A stretch of DNA of 64,000 nt, taken from Candidatus Baltobacteraceae bacterium. Lineage in GTDB: Bacteria; Vulcanimicrobiota; Vulcanimicrobiia; Vulcanimicrobiales; Vulcanimicrobiaceae. A model generated the notes under the pieces. It saw nothing but the letters and a program-made list of their open reading frames with translations, made no database searches and had not been told where the DNA came from. Where the stretch lies: contig DASXEW010000001.1 of the NCBI GenBank assembly GCA_036489885.1, positions 248,001 through 312,000 of the forward strand, read 5' to 3'. Each line of letters opens with the position of its first letter. Within the stretch, counting starts at the first letter, position 1. The position numbers were made by a program, and so were the translations under genes. Shown piece by piece: positions 49,034 through 58,466 of the stretch.

Positions 49034-50044
49034 CTACATCGTGGCGGGAAGCGATGTTCGCATCGTGCTTGCGAGCGCGCTTTGGTCGATGAGCTTGCTC
49101 AGGTCGAGTTTGTCCGGGCCGAGCAACTTACCGATGCGCATGCCCTCGACGGCGGTCGCCAGCGCGTCGCGGTTGAGGTCGCCTTTGCCGAAATACTGCG
49201 CGGGCTGCTCGTGCTGAAGCGTCGTAAGAACGACGCTGTAGTCAGCCGACGTCGCTTTTGCGAAAATCCGTGCCGATTCGGGAATGTGCGACGTGATGTA
49301 ATCGACGCCGTACGTCCAGCCCCGTAGGAACCCGGCGATCTCCGCGCTCTTGTCGTGAAGCGTTGCGGAATCCGTCACCCAGACCGATTGCATGAAGTGC
49401 GGAACGTACTGACGTGCATAAAAGACCACGCGAATCTCATTCGCCTTTTGCGTCAGCAGCGGATCGACGGTGAAGACCGCATCGAGGTCCCCGCTCATCA
49501 GGAGCGCATAATTTTCACCGATGCCGCCCGCAGCCCGCGTTTTGACGCTCGCGGTGTCGACGTTTGCGGCACGCAGGCTCAGTGCAAGCAGCGATTCGCT
49601 TGCGGAGCCGGGTTGCGTGAATCCGACGCTCTTGCCGACGAGATCGTGGATCGTTTTGATCGGCGAGTTTTTCTTGACGCTCCATGAGATCGTGCCGGCC
49701 GTCATGACGCCGCCGCCGATGATCTTGAGATCCTCGCCGGCCAAGATCGCTTTGATTGCAGCCGGGGTCGCAACTTGACCGATGGCGAGTCCGCCCTGCG
49801 CGACGTTACGAACCGTCGTCCCGCCGCCGCTCGAGCCGGTAATCGCCTTGATGTCTAGGCCTTGCTTCGCCATGAAGCCGTTTTGCTGCGCCACAATGAT
49901 CGGAAGCGCGTAGTCCTGCTCGGGATAGTGCGTGACGGTGATGTTCAGCGGAATGAGGTCGGCCCCCGACGCAGCCGGCCGCAGCGCAAGAGTTGCTGCG
50001 GCAGCCGCACCGGATGTGAGAAATGTTTGTCGTCTTTGCATCAT
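49034..50044 (-). CDS. ABC transporter substrate-binding protein (SsuA/NMT1-like), second paralogue
   Basis: The 336-residue protein starts with an export signal (RRQTFLTSGAAAAATLALRP). It has VTHYPEQDYALPIIVAQQNG, TGSSGGGTTVRNVAQGGLAI and SVGFTQPGSASESLLALSLR, typical of the SsuA/ThiY/TauA-like group. It is about 60-65% identical by eye to the upstream protein at 50041-51048, so the pair arose by tandem duplication. Both would serve the two permeases and single ATPase upstream, perhaps with different ligands. The start overlaps the stop of the first paralogue. Confidence 0.88.
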   Translation of the reverse strand: MMQRRQTFLTSGAAAAATLALRPAASGADLIPLNITVTHYPEQDYALPIIVAQQNGFMAKQGLDIKAITGSSGGGTTVRNVAQGGLAIGQVATPAAIKAILAGEDLKIIGGGVMTAGTISWSVKKNSPIKTIHDLVGKSVGFTQPGSASESLLALSLRAANVDTASVKTRAAGGIGENYALLMSGDLDAVFTVDPLLTQKANEIRVVFYARQYVPHFMQSVWVTDSATLHDKSAEIAGFLRGWTYGVDYITSHIPESARIFAKATSADYSVVLTTLQHEQPAQYFGKGDLNRDALATAVEGMRIGKLLGPDKLDLSKLIDQSALASTMRTSLPATM

Positions 50045-51048
50045 GCCATCGCCGGAAGTGAAGTACGCAAGGAAGCTTGCAGCGCGCTTTGATCGATGAT
50101 CTTGCTCAGGTCGATCTTATCCGGACCCAGCAACTTCCCGAAGCGCATTGCTTCGAGCGCGTTCGTAAGCGCTTCTTGGTCGAGGTTGCCTTTGCCGAAG
50201 TATTGCGCGGGCTGCTCGTGCTGCAGCGTGTACGTCACGGGGCCTTCGTCCTGTTGACCGGCCTTCGCGAAGATCTTTGCTGCGTCGGCCACGTGCGACG
50301 TCGTGTATTCGACGCCCCACGTCCAGCCGCGAAGGAACGCTGCAACTTGCGGACCTTGGTCCTTGAGCGTTGCAGAGTCCGTCACCCAAACCGTTTGCAA
50401 GAAATGCTTGACGTAATCGCGCGCAAAGAAGACGAGGCGAATATCGGCAGCGTGCTGCGTGAGAATCGGGTCGACGGTGAATGCGGCATCGAGTCCGCCG
50501 GTCGAAAGCAGCGTGTAGTTTTCACCGATGCCGCCCGCGGCGCGTGTCTTCACCGATGCAGGGTCCACACCCGCCGCTTTGAGGCTGAGCGCGAGCAGCG
50601 ATTCGCTGACCGAACCCGGTTGCGTGAAGCCGACGGTTTTGCCGACGAAATCTTTGATCGATTTTATCGGTGAATCTTTTTTTACGATCCAGCAGATCGT
50701 ACCGGGCGTCATAACGGCGCCGCCGACGATCTTGAGATCTTCGCCGGCCAAGATGGCTTTGATGCCCGCAGACGTTGCAACTTGTCCGAGTGAGAGTCCG
50801 CCTTGCGTGACGTTACGGACGGTCGTACCGCCGCCGCTCGAACCGGTAATCGACTTGACGTCGATCCCGAGCTTCGCCATTTGACCGAGCTGTTGTGCGA
50901 CGACGATCGGCAAGCCGTAGTCTTGCTCGGGATAGTGCGTGCACGTGATGTTGAACGTTGTGAGTGCCGCTTGCGAAATGCGTGGAAGTGCAAGCGTCGC
51001 AGCGGCCGCGCCGCCGGCGATCAGGAAGTTTCGCCGAGCCTGTTTCAT
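50041..51048 (-). CDS. ABC transporter substrate-binding protein (SsuA/NMT1-like), first paralogue
   Basis: The ATG at 51048 has AAAGGGG just upstream and gives a 335-residue protein with an export signal (QARRNFLIAGGAAAATLALP). Signature regions are CTHYPEQDYGLPIVVAQQLG, SITGSSGGGTTVRNVTQGGL and TVGFTQPGSVSESLLALSLK. The tandem paralogue follows with a 4-bp overlap. Ligands of this family include sulfonates, taurine, pyrimidines and aromatic acids; the MmgE/PrpD gene in the operon points to a carboxylate. It differs from the paralogue mainly in the C-terminal lobe. Confidence 0.88.
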   Translation of the reverse strand: MKQARRNFLIAGGAAAATLALPRISQAALTTFNITCTHYPEQDYGLPIVVAQQLGQMAKLGIDVKSITGSSGGGTTVRNVTQGGLSLGQVATSAGIKAILAGEDLKIVGGAVMTPGTICWIVKKDSPIKSIKDFVGKTVGFTQPGSVSESLLALSLKAAGVDPASVKTRAAGGIGENYTLLSTGGLDAAFTVDPILTQHAADIRLVFFARDYVKHFLQTVWVTDSATLKDQGPQVAAFLRGWTWGVEYTTSHVADAAKIFAKAGQQDEGPVTYTLQHEQPAQYFGKGNLDQEALTNALEAMRFGKLLGPDKIDLSKIIDQSALQASLRTSLPAMA

Positions 51049-51070
51049 ACATGCCCCTTTCATGACGTAG

Positions 51071-51844
51071 CTAGCCGGCAAGCGTCGCTTGACGTTCGGT
51101 GCCCGAGACGGGAGCGACGCGCCGTTCGAGCATGTTGAAGAGAATGTTAACGCCGACGCCGAGGACCGCAAGGATCACGATGACGGCGTTGACCCGTTTG
51201 ACATCGAAAGTCTGATCTGCTGCCGAAAGCAGAAATCCGAGTCCCCCGCGCGATGCGAAGATCTCACCCAGGACGACTCCGATAAAGGTTAGGCTGAAGC
51301 CGAGCCGCAGTCCGACCACGAGCGCTGGGATCAACGCAGGTATCACGACATGTATCAGTGTCTGCGCCGGCGAGAGATTGAGACTGCGAGCGACCTTCAG
51401 ATATACGGGGCGCATGTGCGCGATCGCCGCCTGCGCGATGATCTGCAAAGGAAAGACCCCGTGAAACATTCCGAACGCAATCTTCGAGGCGGCGCCGACC
51501 TTGAAGACCAAGAGGAAGATCGGATAGAGCGTGACCTTCGGAACGGCGTAGACGCCGACGATGAGCGGCTCGAACACTTCGCCCCACACGCGCGAGAGTC
51601 CGAGAACGGCGCCGAAAAAGAGTCCGACGACGGCTGCGATTGCGAACGCCGGCACGACCTCGGAGAGTGTCGTCAGCGTCGCCTTCCAAAGCCAGCCTTC
51701 CGAAAAACCTTGCGCAATCACTTGCAGCGTCAGCCCGGGGCCAGGTAGGAAGTCCTCGCCGAGAATGCGTGCGAAGAACGCCCACAATGCAATGACGGCG
51801 ACGACGGATCCCAAGCGGATCAGATTCGTGCGTTGCGGACTCAT
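51071..51844 (-). CDS. ABC transporter permease (SsuC/TauC-like), second of two
   Basis: The ATG at 51844 overlaps the stop of the other permease (ATGA), giving 257 residues with six helices. The EAA loop is ARSLNLSPAQTLIHVVIPAL, followed by VGLRLGFSLTFIGVVLGEIF and GGLGFLLSAADQTFDVKRV, the C-terminal signature of SsuC/TauC. It forms a heterodimeric channel with the permease at 51841-52590. The ATG of the first binding protein lies 22 bases after its stop. Confidence 0.88.
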   Translation of the reverse strand: MSPQRTNLIRLGSVVAVIALWAFFARILGEDFLPGPGLTLQVIAQGFSEGWLWKATLTTLSEVVPAFAIAAVVGLFFGAVLGLSRVWGEVFEPLIVGVYAVPKVTLYPIFLLVFKVGAASKIAFGMFHGVFPLQIIAQAAIAHMRPVYLKVARSLNLSPAQTLIHVVIPALIPALVVGLRLGFSLTFIGVVLGEIFASRGGLGFLLSAADQTFDVKRVNAVIVILAVLGVGVNILFNMLERRVAPVSGTERQATLAG

Positions 51845-52590
51845 GCGCGCCGGTATCTTCCCAAGCGACGCTCGATCGAGATGAGCACTTGATTGCACAC
51901 GATGCTGACGATCAAAACGAGTAAGATCGTCGCGAACATGATCTTCGATTCGAAGTTGTTATAGGCAAATGCGATCCGGTATCCGACGCCGGCCGTCGCG
52001 AGGATGAACTCGGCCGCGATGACGCCGATCAGTGCGTAGACGAACCCGAGGCGCAGACCAACGAACGCTTGAGGAACGGTCGCCGGGATGATGACGTGGA
52101 CGAGCGTTTGCGCCGGTCGAAGCATGAGGCTGCGCGCGAGCGCCAATTGAACGCGCGGTATCTCGCGCAGACCGACCAGCACGTTCATGGTGATCGCACC
52201 GATGCCGTTGATGACGCCGATCGCAACGATCGGCGCAATGCCCGCGCCGAAAATCTTGATGAACAGCGGATAAAACGCAAACAACGGAATGACGTAGTAC
52301 GCCAAGAGATATGGCTCGATGGCGGTTGCAAGCACGCGCGAGCGCCACAGGATGACGCCAAGCGGCAGTCCGATAATGAGCGCAATTCCATACGCCAATG
52401 CAATTTCGACCGCCGTGCGTGCCACGTCGGGGACGAGGCGTCCGTCTCCGAGCGCTTCGATCATCGTCATGAACATAACGGTCGGCGGTACGGAGAGCGT
52501 CGGTCCGAAGGCGTGCGCGCGCGCAAGCGCTTCCCAAATTCCAATTGCGATTGCGATGATTGCGATCCGTGTCAGGAGTATTTTAGACAC
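51841..52590 (-). CDS. ABC transporter permease (SsuC/TauC-like), first of two
   Basis: A GTG start overlaps the ATPase stop by 8 bases and gives 249 residues. Helices include IAIIAIAIGIWEALARAHAF and YGIALIIGLPLGVILWRS. The EAA loop is ARSLMLRPAQTLVHVIIPAT, followed by VGLRLGFVYALIGVIAAEF and GVGYRIAFAYNNFESKIMF. Most SsuC/TauC systems use one permease as a homodimer; two distinct permeases here imply a heterodimer. Confidence 0.88.
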   Translation of the reverse strand: MSKILLTRIAIIAIAIGIWEALARAHAFGPTLSVPPTVMFMTMIEALGDGRLVPDVARTAVEIALAYGIALIIGLPLGVILWRSRVLATAIEPYLLAYYVIPLFAFYPLFIKIFGAGIAPIVAIGVINGIGAITMNVLVGLREIPRVQLALARSLMLRPAQTLVHVIIPATVPQAFVGLRLGFVYALIGVIAAEFILATAGVGYRIAFAYNNFESKIMFATILLVLIVSIVCNQVLISIERRLGRYRRA

Positions 52591-53332
52591 TGATCAGCTC
52601 GCGTAGCGTTCCGATCATCGCACCGTAGCGCTCCGGTTCGTTCGATTCGCTGCGCGGTCGCGCAAGATCGTTTTCGATCACACGTGCAACACGGCCCGGC
52701 TTTGGCGTTAGGACGACGATGCGGTCGGCGAGCTGCACGGCTTCGTGCAAACTGTGCGTCACGAACAGAATCGTACATCCGCTCTCGCGCCAAATGCGCA
52801 ACAGCTCCTCACCCAGGACGAAGCGCGTCTGTTCGTCGAGTGCTCCGAACGGCTCATCCATCAGAAGAAGGCCGGGATCGAGAACGAGCGTGCGGCCGAT
52901 TGCGACGCGTTGTCGCATGCCGCCCGAGAGCTGGTGAGGATAGTGATGCTCGAAGCCGCGCAACCCGACCATGTCGATCATTTTCTCGACGCGTGCGTCG
53001 CGTGTTTTGGCGTCGACGCCGCGCATCGACAACCCGAAGCCGATGTTTCCCGCGACGGTCCGCCACGGAAACGTTGAATCTTCTTGAAAGACGACGCTGA
53101 CGCGCGGCTGGGGACCACTGTGGGGAACGCCGTCGAACTTCATGGTGCCGCTCGTCGGCTGTTGCAGCCCGGCGACGAGCTCGAGCAGCGTGCTCTTGCC
53201 GCACCCCGAGACACCGATGACGGCGACGAATTCGCCCGACTTGATGTCGAGCGAGACATTTTCGAGCGCGACAAAGCTTCCGGCGTCTTTTGCCGGATAG
53301 GTTTTGCCGAGCCCCTCTAGCGTTACACGCAT
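52583..53332 (-). CDS. ABC transporter ATPase (SsuB/TauB-like)
   Basis: The 249-residue ATPase carries Walker A VIGVSGCGKSTLLELVAG, the Q-loop SVVFQEDSTFPWRTVAGN, signature HQLSGGMRQRVAIGRTLVLD, Walker B GLLLMDEPFGALDEQTR and the switch His in FVTHSLHEAVQLA. These are standard for nitrate/sulfonate/taurine ATPases. It is the first gene of the operon that runs to the MmgE/PrpD gene, and its start lies only 35 bases from the divergent aconitase start. Confidence 0.92.
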   Translation of the reverse strand: MRVTLEGLGKTYPAKDAGSFVALENVSLDIKSGEFVAVIGVSGCGKSTLLELVAGLQQPTSGTMKFDGVPHSGPQPRVSVVFQEDSTFPWRTVAGNIGFGLSMRGVDAKTRDARVEKMIDMVGLRGFEHHYPHQLSGGMRQRVAIGRTLVLDPGLLLMDEPFGALDEQTRFVLGEELLRIWRESGCTILFVTHSLHEAVQLADRIVVLTPKPGRVARVIENDLARPRSESNEPERYGAMIGTLRELISV

Positions 53333-53367
53333 TCGACCGGGCGGTCACTTCGCGCAAGCAGGCCAAG

Positions 53368-56049
53368 ATGCTTCGTCGGGGAAAGCCGCGGCTCGTGAAC
53401 GGGTCGACATTTCGTCGAGAGCTGAACGTCGGCGATCGTCGCTACACTTTCTTCAGTCTTCCGGCGGCAGAAGAGCAGCGATATGCAGGGCTTGGGCGCC
53501 TGCCGTATTCGCTGAAGATACTTTTCGAGAATTTGTTGCGTCATGCCGACGGACATGTGGTCACTGCCGAGCATCTCGACGCGCTTGCCGGTTGGGGTAA
53601 GGAACGTAAAGGCGGCACGGAGATCCCATTTCATCCCGTGCGCGTCCTTGCCGGTGATTCGTCCGGGGTCCCGCTTGCGGCTGATCTCGCAACGATGCGC
53701 TCGGCAATGCGCGATCTGGGCGGAAACCCGAGCGACGTCAATCCACGCATCCCCGTCGATCTCATCATAGACCACTCGTCGATTGTCGACGTTGCCTCGG
53801 TACCGGATGCCGTCAAACAAAATCTCGCGCTCGAATTTCAGCGCAACGGCGAACGTTATGCGTTCATGCGTTGGGCGCAAGATGCGTTCCAACGTTTTCG
53901 TATCATTCCGCCGGGCAACGGCATCTTGCATCAAATAAACCTTGAGGTTCTCGCGACCGTTGTTTGGACGCTGGACAACGCAGACGGCACGACCGTTGCG
54001 TGTCCCGATGCGATGGTCGGTATGGACAGCCATACGCCGATGACGAACGGCCTCGGCGTTCTGGGTTGGGGCGTCGGTGCGATCGAAGCCCTGGCTGCGA
54101 TGCTCGGTCAGCCGTTGCCGCTCGCAATCCCCGCAGTCGTCGGCTGCCGGCTCGTCGGGCGCGCGAAAGCCGGCGTTACGACGACCGATATCGTGTTGAC
54201 GTTGACGCAAGCGCTGCGCAAGCACGGAGTCGTTGCGAAATTCGTCGAGTTTATCGGACCAGGTCTCGAAACGCTGCACTTACCGGAACGTGCGACGCTC
54301 GCGAACATGGCGCCCGAATATGGCGCTACGATCGGATACTTTCCCATCGACAGCGAGACGTTGCGCTATCTGCAGCTCACCGGTCGCAGCGCCGAACACA
54401 TTGCGCTCGTGGAAGCCTATTCGAAAGCGCAAGGTCTGTGGCGCGACGAGACGACGCCAGAGCCGGCTTTCAGCGACGTCATCGAATTCGATCTCTCGTC
54501 AGTCGAGCCGAGTCTCGCCGGTCCGCGCCGGCCGCAAGACCGCGTCGCGCTCGGCCAGGTTCCCGCGAGTTTTAAGGAAGCGTTGCCGACGTTTCCGCGT
54601 CGTGCGAACGGCGGCAATCATAAGGAAGAGGGACTCCACGATGGTGACGTCGTCATTGCCGCACTTACCAGTTGCACCAATACCTCGAACCCATCGGTGA
54701 TGATCGGTGCCGGACTCTTGGCGCGAAACGCCGTCGCGCGCGGCCTGCACAAGAAACCATGGGTGAAGACGTCCCTAGCGCCCGGTTCGCGCGTCGTCAC
54801 CGACTATTTGGAGAAGAGCGGCTTGCAGTCGTCGCTCAGCGAGCTTGGATTTGCTCCGGTCGGTTTCGGCTGCACGACCTGTATGGGAAACTCGGGCCCG
54901 CTCGAGGCGAACGTTGCGCAGCAAGTCGATGATGGCGACCTCGTCGTGGCTGCCGTACTTTCGGGCAATCGCAATTTCGAAGGCCGGATTCATCCGCAAG
55001 CCAAGGCCAGTTACCTCGCCTCGCCGCCGCTCGTCGTCGCGTATGCGATTGCCGGATCCCTCAACGTCGACCTTACGAACGAGCCGCTCGGTGAAGGCAA
55101 CGATGCGGAGCCTGTTTTCCTGCGCGATATTTGGCCGACCGATGAAGAGATCGAACGAACGCTGAACTCTGCGATTTCACCCGATCTCTACCGCGACCGA
55201 TACAATAAGGGATTCTCCGGATCAGACGATTGGAACGCGCTCGATTCGCAAAGCGGCGAAACATTCGATTGGCCTGACGACAGCGAGATCGTCAAGCGAC
55301 CGCCATTCTTCGCCGGCGTAACGCGCGAGACGCCGAAGGTCAACGACATTGTAAACGCGCGGCCACTTGTCATCGTCGGCGATTCGGTCACGACCGATCA
55401 CATCTCGCCGATCGCGACGATTCACAAAGATTCGCCGGCGTGGCAATACTTGCGCAGCCGCGGTATCGAACCGGGTGACATCGGGACCTACAATTTGCGC
55501 CGCATCAACCACGAGGTCATGATCCGCGGCACGTTTGCGAATCCGCGCGTGAAGAACGAACTCGTTTCGCCGACGGAGGGTTGGTTCACGAAGCACATGC
55601 CCGACGGTGCGACGATGAGCACCTACGACGCGGCAAAGAGGTACGAGGCCGAAGGGACGGCGATGGTCGTCGTCGGCGGCGCCGAGTACGGCACGGGCTC
55701 GTCGCGCGATTGGGCGGCGCGCGGCACGCGGCTGCTCGGCGTGCGCGCGGTCATCGCCGAAGGCTTCGAGCGTATTCACCGCTCGAATCTCGTCGGGATG
55801 GGCGTCCTCCCATTGCAGTTCGAGCCGGGAACCACGCGCAAGACGCTCGGTCTCGACGGAACCGAGACGTACACGCTCACCGGTTTACGTGAACTCAAGC
55901 CGCGCGACTCCATCACGTGCACGATTACGCGCGCAAGCGGCAAAGTCGATTCCGTTCGATTGCTGGCGCGCATCGATACGCCGGTCGAGCTGGATTGGTA
56001 TCGTCACGGCGGGATATTACCGTACGTTTTGCGTTCGATGTTGAGCTAG
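53368..56049 (+). CDS. acnA: Aconitate hydratase A
   Basis: The ATG at 53368 gives 893 residues, the normal AcnA length. The [4Fe-4S] ligands are C436 in LTSCTNTSNPSVM and C502 and C505 in GFGCTTCMGNSGP. Other signatures are PDAMVGMDSHTPMTNGLGVL, GNRNFEGRIHPQAKASYLAS and the swivel-domain motif GGAEYGTGSSRDWAARGTRL. It isomerises citrate and isocitrate in the TCA cycle and could also hydrate 2-methylaconitate. It is followed by a PrpB-type lyase and an MFS pump in one operon, and is divergent from the ABC transporter operon. Confidence 0.95.
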   Translation: MLRRGKPRLVNGSTFRRELNVGDRRYTFFSLPAAEEQRYAGLGRLPYSLKILFENLLRHADGHVVTAEHLDALAGWGKERKGGTEIPFHPVRVLAGDSSGVPLAADLATMRSAMRDLGGNPSDVNPRIPVDLIIDHSSIVDVASVPDAVKQNLALEFQRNGERYAFMRWAQDAFQRFRIIPPGNGILHQINLEVLATVVWTLDNADGTTVACPDAMVGMDSHTPMTNGLGVLGWGVGAIEALAAMLGQPLPLAIPAVVGCRLVGRAKAGVTTTDIVLTLTQALRKHGVVAKFVEFIGPGLETLHLPERATLANMAPEYGATIGYFPIDSETLRYLQLTGRSAEHIALVEAYSKAQGLWRDETTPEPAFSDVIEFDLSSVEPSLAGPRRPQDRVALGQVPASFKEALPTFPRRANGGNHKEEGLHDGDVVIAALTSCTNTSNPSVMIGAGLLARNAVARGLHKKPWVKTSLAPGSRVVTDYLEKSGLQSSLSELGFAPVGFGCTTCMGNSGPLEANVAQQVDDGDLVVAAVLSGNRNFEGRIHPQAKASYLASPPLVVAYAIAGSLNVDLTNEPLGEGNDAEPVFLRDIWPTDEEIERTLNSAISPDLYRDRYNKGFSGSDDWNALDSQSGETFDWPDDSEIVKRPPFFAGVTRETPKVNDIVNARPLVIVGDSVTTDHISPIATIHKDSPAWQYLRSRGIEPGDIGTYNLRRINHEVMIRGTFANPRVKNELVSPTEGWFTKHMPDGATMSTYDAAKRYEAEGTAMVVVGGAEYGTGSSRDWAARGTRLLGVRAVIAEGFERIHRSNLVGMGVLPLQFEPGTTRKTLGLDGTETYTLTGLRELKPRDSITCTITRASGKVDSVRLLARIDTPVELDWYRHGGILPYVLRSMLS

Positions 56050-56069
56050 CAACCAGAAAGGACGATGCA

Positions 56070-56969
56070 ATGACCGCGCGCACTACCGAGCTCCGGCGAC
56101 TCCTACGTCAAGACGGAGCGGTCATGGCTCCGGGTGCGACGGATTGCTTCGTCGCGAAATTGATCGAGCAGGCCGGGTTTCCGATGATCTACGTCACGGG
56201 CGCCGGTGTGACGAACACGCTACTGGGCGAGCCCGACATTGGTTTGATCACGCTCACCGAGCTTGCTGCGCGCGCGGGCGCGATCGCGCGTTCGGTGGAC
56301 GTCCCCGTTATCGCCGATTGCGACACGGGCTTCGGCGGCGTGCACAACGTCAAGCGCACGATTCGGATGTACGAGCAAGAGGGCATCGCCGGCTTGCACA
56401 TCGAGGATCAAGTGATGCCCAAGCGTTGCGGGCATTTCGAAGGCAAAGCCGTGGTGCCGATCGATGAGATGCTCTATCGCCTCCAGGCTGCGCTCGACGC
56501 GCGCAGCGATCCCGATTTTCTGATCATCGCGCGCACCGATTCGCGCGCCGTCGAAGGTCTCGACGCCGCGATTCGCCGCGGCCGTGCTTATCTCGAGTTG
56601 GGCGCCGATGCGCTCTTCCTCGAAGCTCCGCAGAGTCTCGAAGAAGTCGAACGCATCGGTTCCGAGTTCAAAGGCCAGATCTTGGTGTTCAATACCGTCG
56701 AGCGCGGGAAGACGCCGCTCTTGCCGGCTTCGAAGCTCGCAGAACTCGGATTCAAACTGTGCATCTTTCCGAACGCGATGCTGTATCTCGGTGCGTATGC
56801 GCAGCGCGAAGGTTTGCGCGTTCTCAAAGAGCAGGGCACGACGGCGAGCCTGCTCGACCGCATGATGTCGTTCCAGGATCGCCAGAAGCTCGTCGGACTT
56901 GCGGAAGCCGACGCCTACGAACGCGAGCTCGTCGAACGTGTCCAGAAGAAAAGTTTGACACCGACGTAA
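56070..56969 (+). CDS. prpB: Methylisocitrate lyase / PEP mutase-family protein (PrpB-like)
   Basis: The ATG at 56070 follows an AAAGGA ribosome site and gives 299 residues. Isocitrate-lyase-superfamily motifs are VMAPGATDCFVAKLIEQAGF, the Mg site in PVIADCDTGFGG, EDQVMPKRCGHFEGK with the catalytic Cys, and FLIIARTDSRAVEGLDAAI. The KRCGH sequence favours methylisocitrate lyase, which splits 2-methylisocitrate into pyruvate and succinate, over phosphonate enzymes. Aconitase precedes it by 20 bases; a methylcitrate synthase is not in this window. Confidence 0.9.
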   Translation: MTARTTELRRLLRQDGAVMAPGATDCFVAKLIEQAGFPMIYVTGAGVTNTLLGEPDIGLITLTELAARAGAIARSVDVPVIADCDTGFGGVHNVKRTIRMYEQEGIAGLHIEDQVMPKRCGHFEGKAVVPIDEMLYRLQAALDARSDPDFLIIARTDSRAVEGLDAAIRRGRAYLELGADALFLEAPQSLEEVERIGSEFKGQILVFNTVERGKTPLLPASKLAELGFKLCIFPNAMLYLGAYAQREGLRVLKEQGTTASLLDRMMSFQDRQKLVGLAEADAYERELVERVQKKSLTPT

Positions 56970-58466
56970 ATGTGGGTGCTCGTTGCCGCCATCCTGGGTA
57001 CTGCGATGGCGCTCATCGACACCACGGCAGTCAACGTTGCTCTTCCGGTCATGCAGCGCGATCTGGGCGCAAGCGCTGCGGGTCTTCAATGGGTCGTTGA
57101 GAGTTATTCGCTGTTTCTCTCAGCACTGATCTTAGTCGGCGGCGCGTTCGGCGATCGGTTCGGGCGTCGCGCCATTTTTTCGCTCGGCACCGCGCTCTTC
57201 ACCGTTGCGTCACTTGGATGCGCGGTTGCGCCGACGCTGGGATTTCTGATCGCTGCGCGCAGCATTCAAGGAATCGGCGCGGCGCTATTGATGCCCGGGA
57301 GTCTCGCGCTGATCACGACGGCGTTTTCCGGCGAGGCGCGCGGGCGTGCCATCGGCACGTGGTCGGGATACACCGCGATCATGGCTGCAATCGGTCCCGT
57401 TTTGGGCGGATGGCTTACGCAGGCCGTCTCATGGCGGGCGGTTTTCCTGATCAACATTCCGCTCGGCATTGCGGTGCTGGCGATAACCTTATCGTACGTG
57501 CCGGAAAGTCGCGACAGCGACGCGCCGCGCGCAATCGACGTGATCGGCGCATCTCTCGTAACCGCCGGTTTGGGTGCGCTCGTCTACGGGTTGATCGCGC
57601 TGCAAAACGCGCGGGCCGATACCTGGGGGTTGACGACCGCAATCGCAGGCCTGGTGCTGGTGGCCGCCTTCGTATACTATGAGCGCCGTCTCGCGCGCGA
57701 CCCGATGCTGAAAGCGGATCTGTTCGCGTCGCGACCGTTTGCGGGCGCAAATCTCTATACGTTTCTTCTGTACGCGGGCTTGAGCGGAAGCTTGTACTTC
57801 ATGCCCTTCGACCTGATCAATGTGCAAGGCTATCCGCCGGTCGCGGCGGGCGCGTCGCTTCTCCCGTTCATTGCGATCATGTTCGTCGCATCGCGTTGGT
57901 CGGGCGGTCTCGTGGTGCGCATCGGCGCGCGAATTCCGCTCGTAGTGGGCGGGCTGTTGGCGGCAGCCGGCTTTGCGCTGTTCGCAGTTCCGGGCATCGG
58001 CGGATCGTATTGGACGACTTTTTTCCCGGCGTCGGTCGTCCTCGGTTGTGCGGGCGCATTTTTCGTCGCGCCGCTGACGACGACCGCAATGAACTCGGTG
58101 CCGGCGGAACAGGCCGGAATCGCATCGGGGATCAACAACGCGGTCGCTCGCACGGCGGGACTGATTGCGATCGCGGGGCTCGGCCTCGCGCTCGCTTCTA
58201 GGTTTGAAATGCGCTTGGACGTTGAGGTGACCAAGCTGAACCTAACGCAGGCGGCGATTGCTCAGGTCGAGCGTCAGCGTGGCAACCTGCTCTCAGGCGA
58301 AAGTCTCGATCTGCGTCTACCGCCGCGAGAAGTGGCAAGTGTTACGCATGCGATTCAGACCTCGTACGTCGCGGGCTTTCGCGTAACAATGATTGCGGCG
58401 GCGATGCTTGCACTTTGTGCTGCAATCATCGCCGCCGTTTGGGATTTACGCGTTAGGACGAACTAG
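56970..58466 (+). CDS. MFS transporter, DHA2 (EmrB/QacA) family
   Basis: The 498-residue protein starts directly after the PrpB stop. It has 14 predicted membrane helices with motif D1/motif A elements (ALIDTTAVNVALPVMQRDLG, GGAFGDRFGRRAIFSLGTAL) and motif C-like AAIGPVLGGWLTQAVSWRAV, placing it among drug:H+ antiporters. A periplasmic loop near residues 425-465 is long, as usual in DHA2. In this operon it may export an organic acid or a toxic metabolite, an inference from context. Its 3' end overlaps the convergent secreted protein by 4 bases. Confidence 0.9.
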   Translation: MWVLVAAILGTAMALIDTTAVNVALPVMQRDLGASAAGLQWVVESYSLFLSALILVGGAFGDRFGRRAIFSLGTALFTVASLGCAVAPTLGFLIAARSIQGIGAALLMPGSLALITTAFSGEARGRAIGTWSGYTAIMAAIGPVLGGWLTQAVSWRAVFLINIPLGIAVLAITLSYVPESRDSDAPRAIDVIGASLVTAGLGALVYGLIALQNARADTWGLTTAIAGLVLVAAFVYYERRLARDPMLKADLFASRPFAGANLYTFLLYAGLSGSLYFMPFDLINVQGYPPVAAGASLLPFIAIMFVASRWSGGLVVRIGARIPLVVGGLLAAAGFALFAVPGIGGSYWTTFFPASVVLGCAGAFFVAPLTTTAMNSVPAEQAGIASGINNAVARTAGLIAIAGLGLALASRFEMRLDVEVTKLNLTQAAIAQVERQRGNLLSGESLDLRLPPREVASVTHAIQTSYVAGFRVTMIAAAMLALCAAIIAAVWDLRVRTN

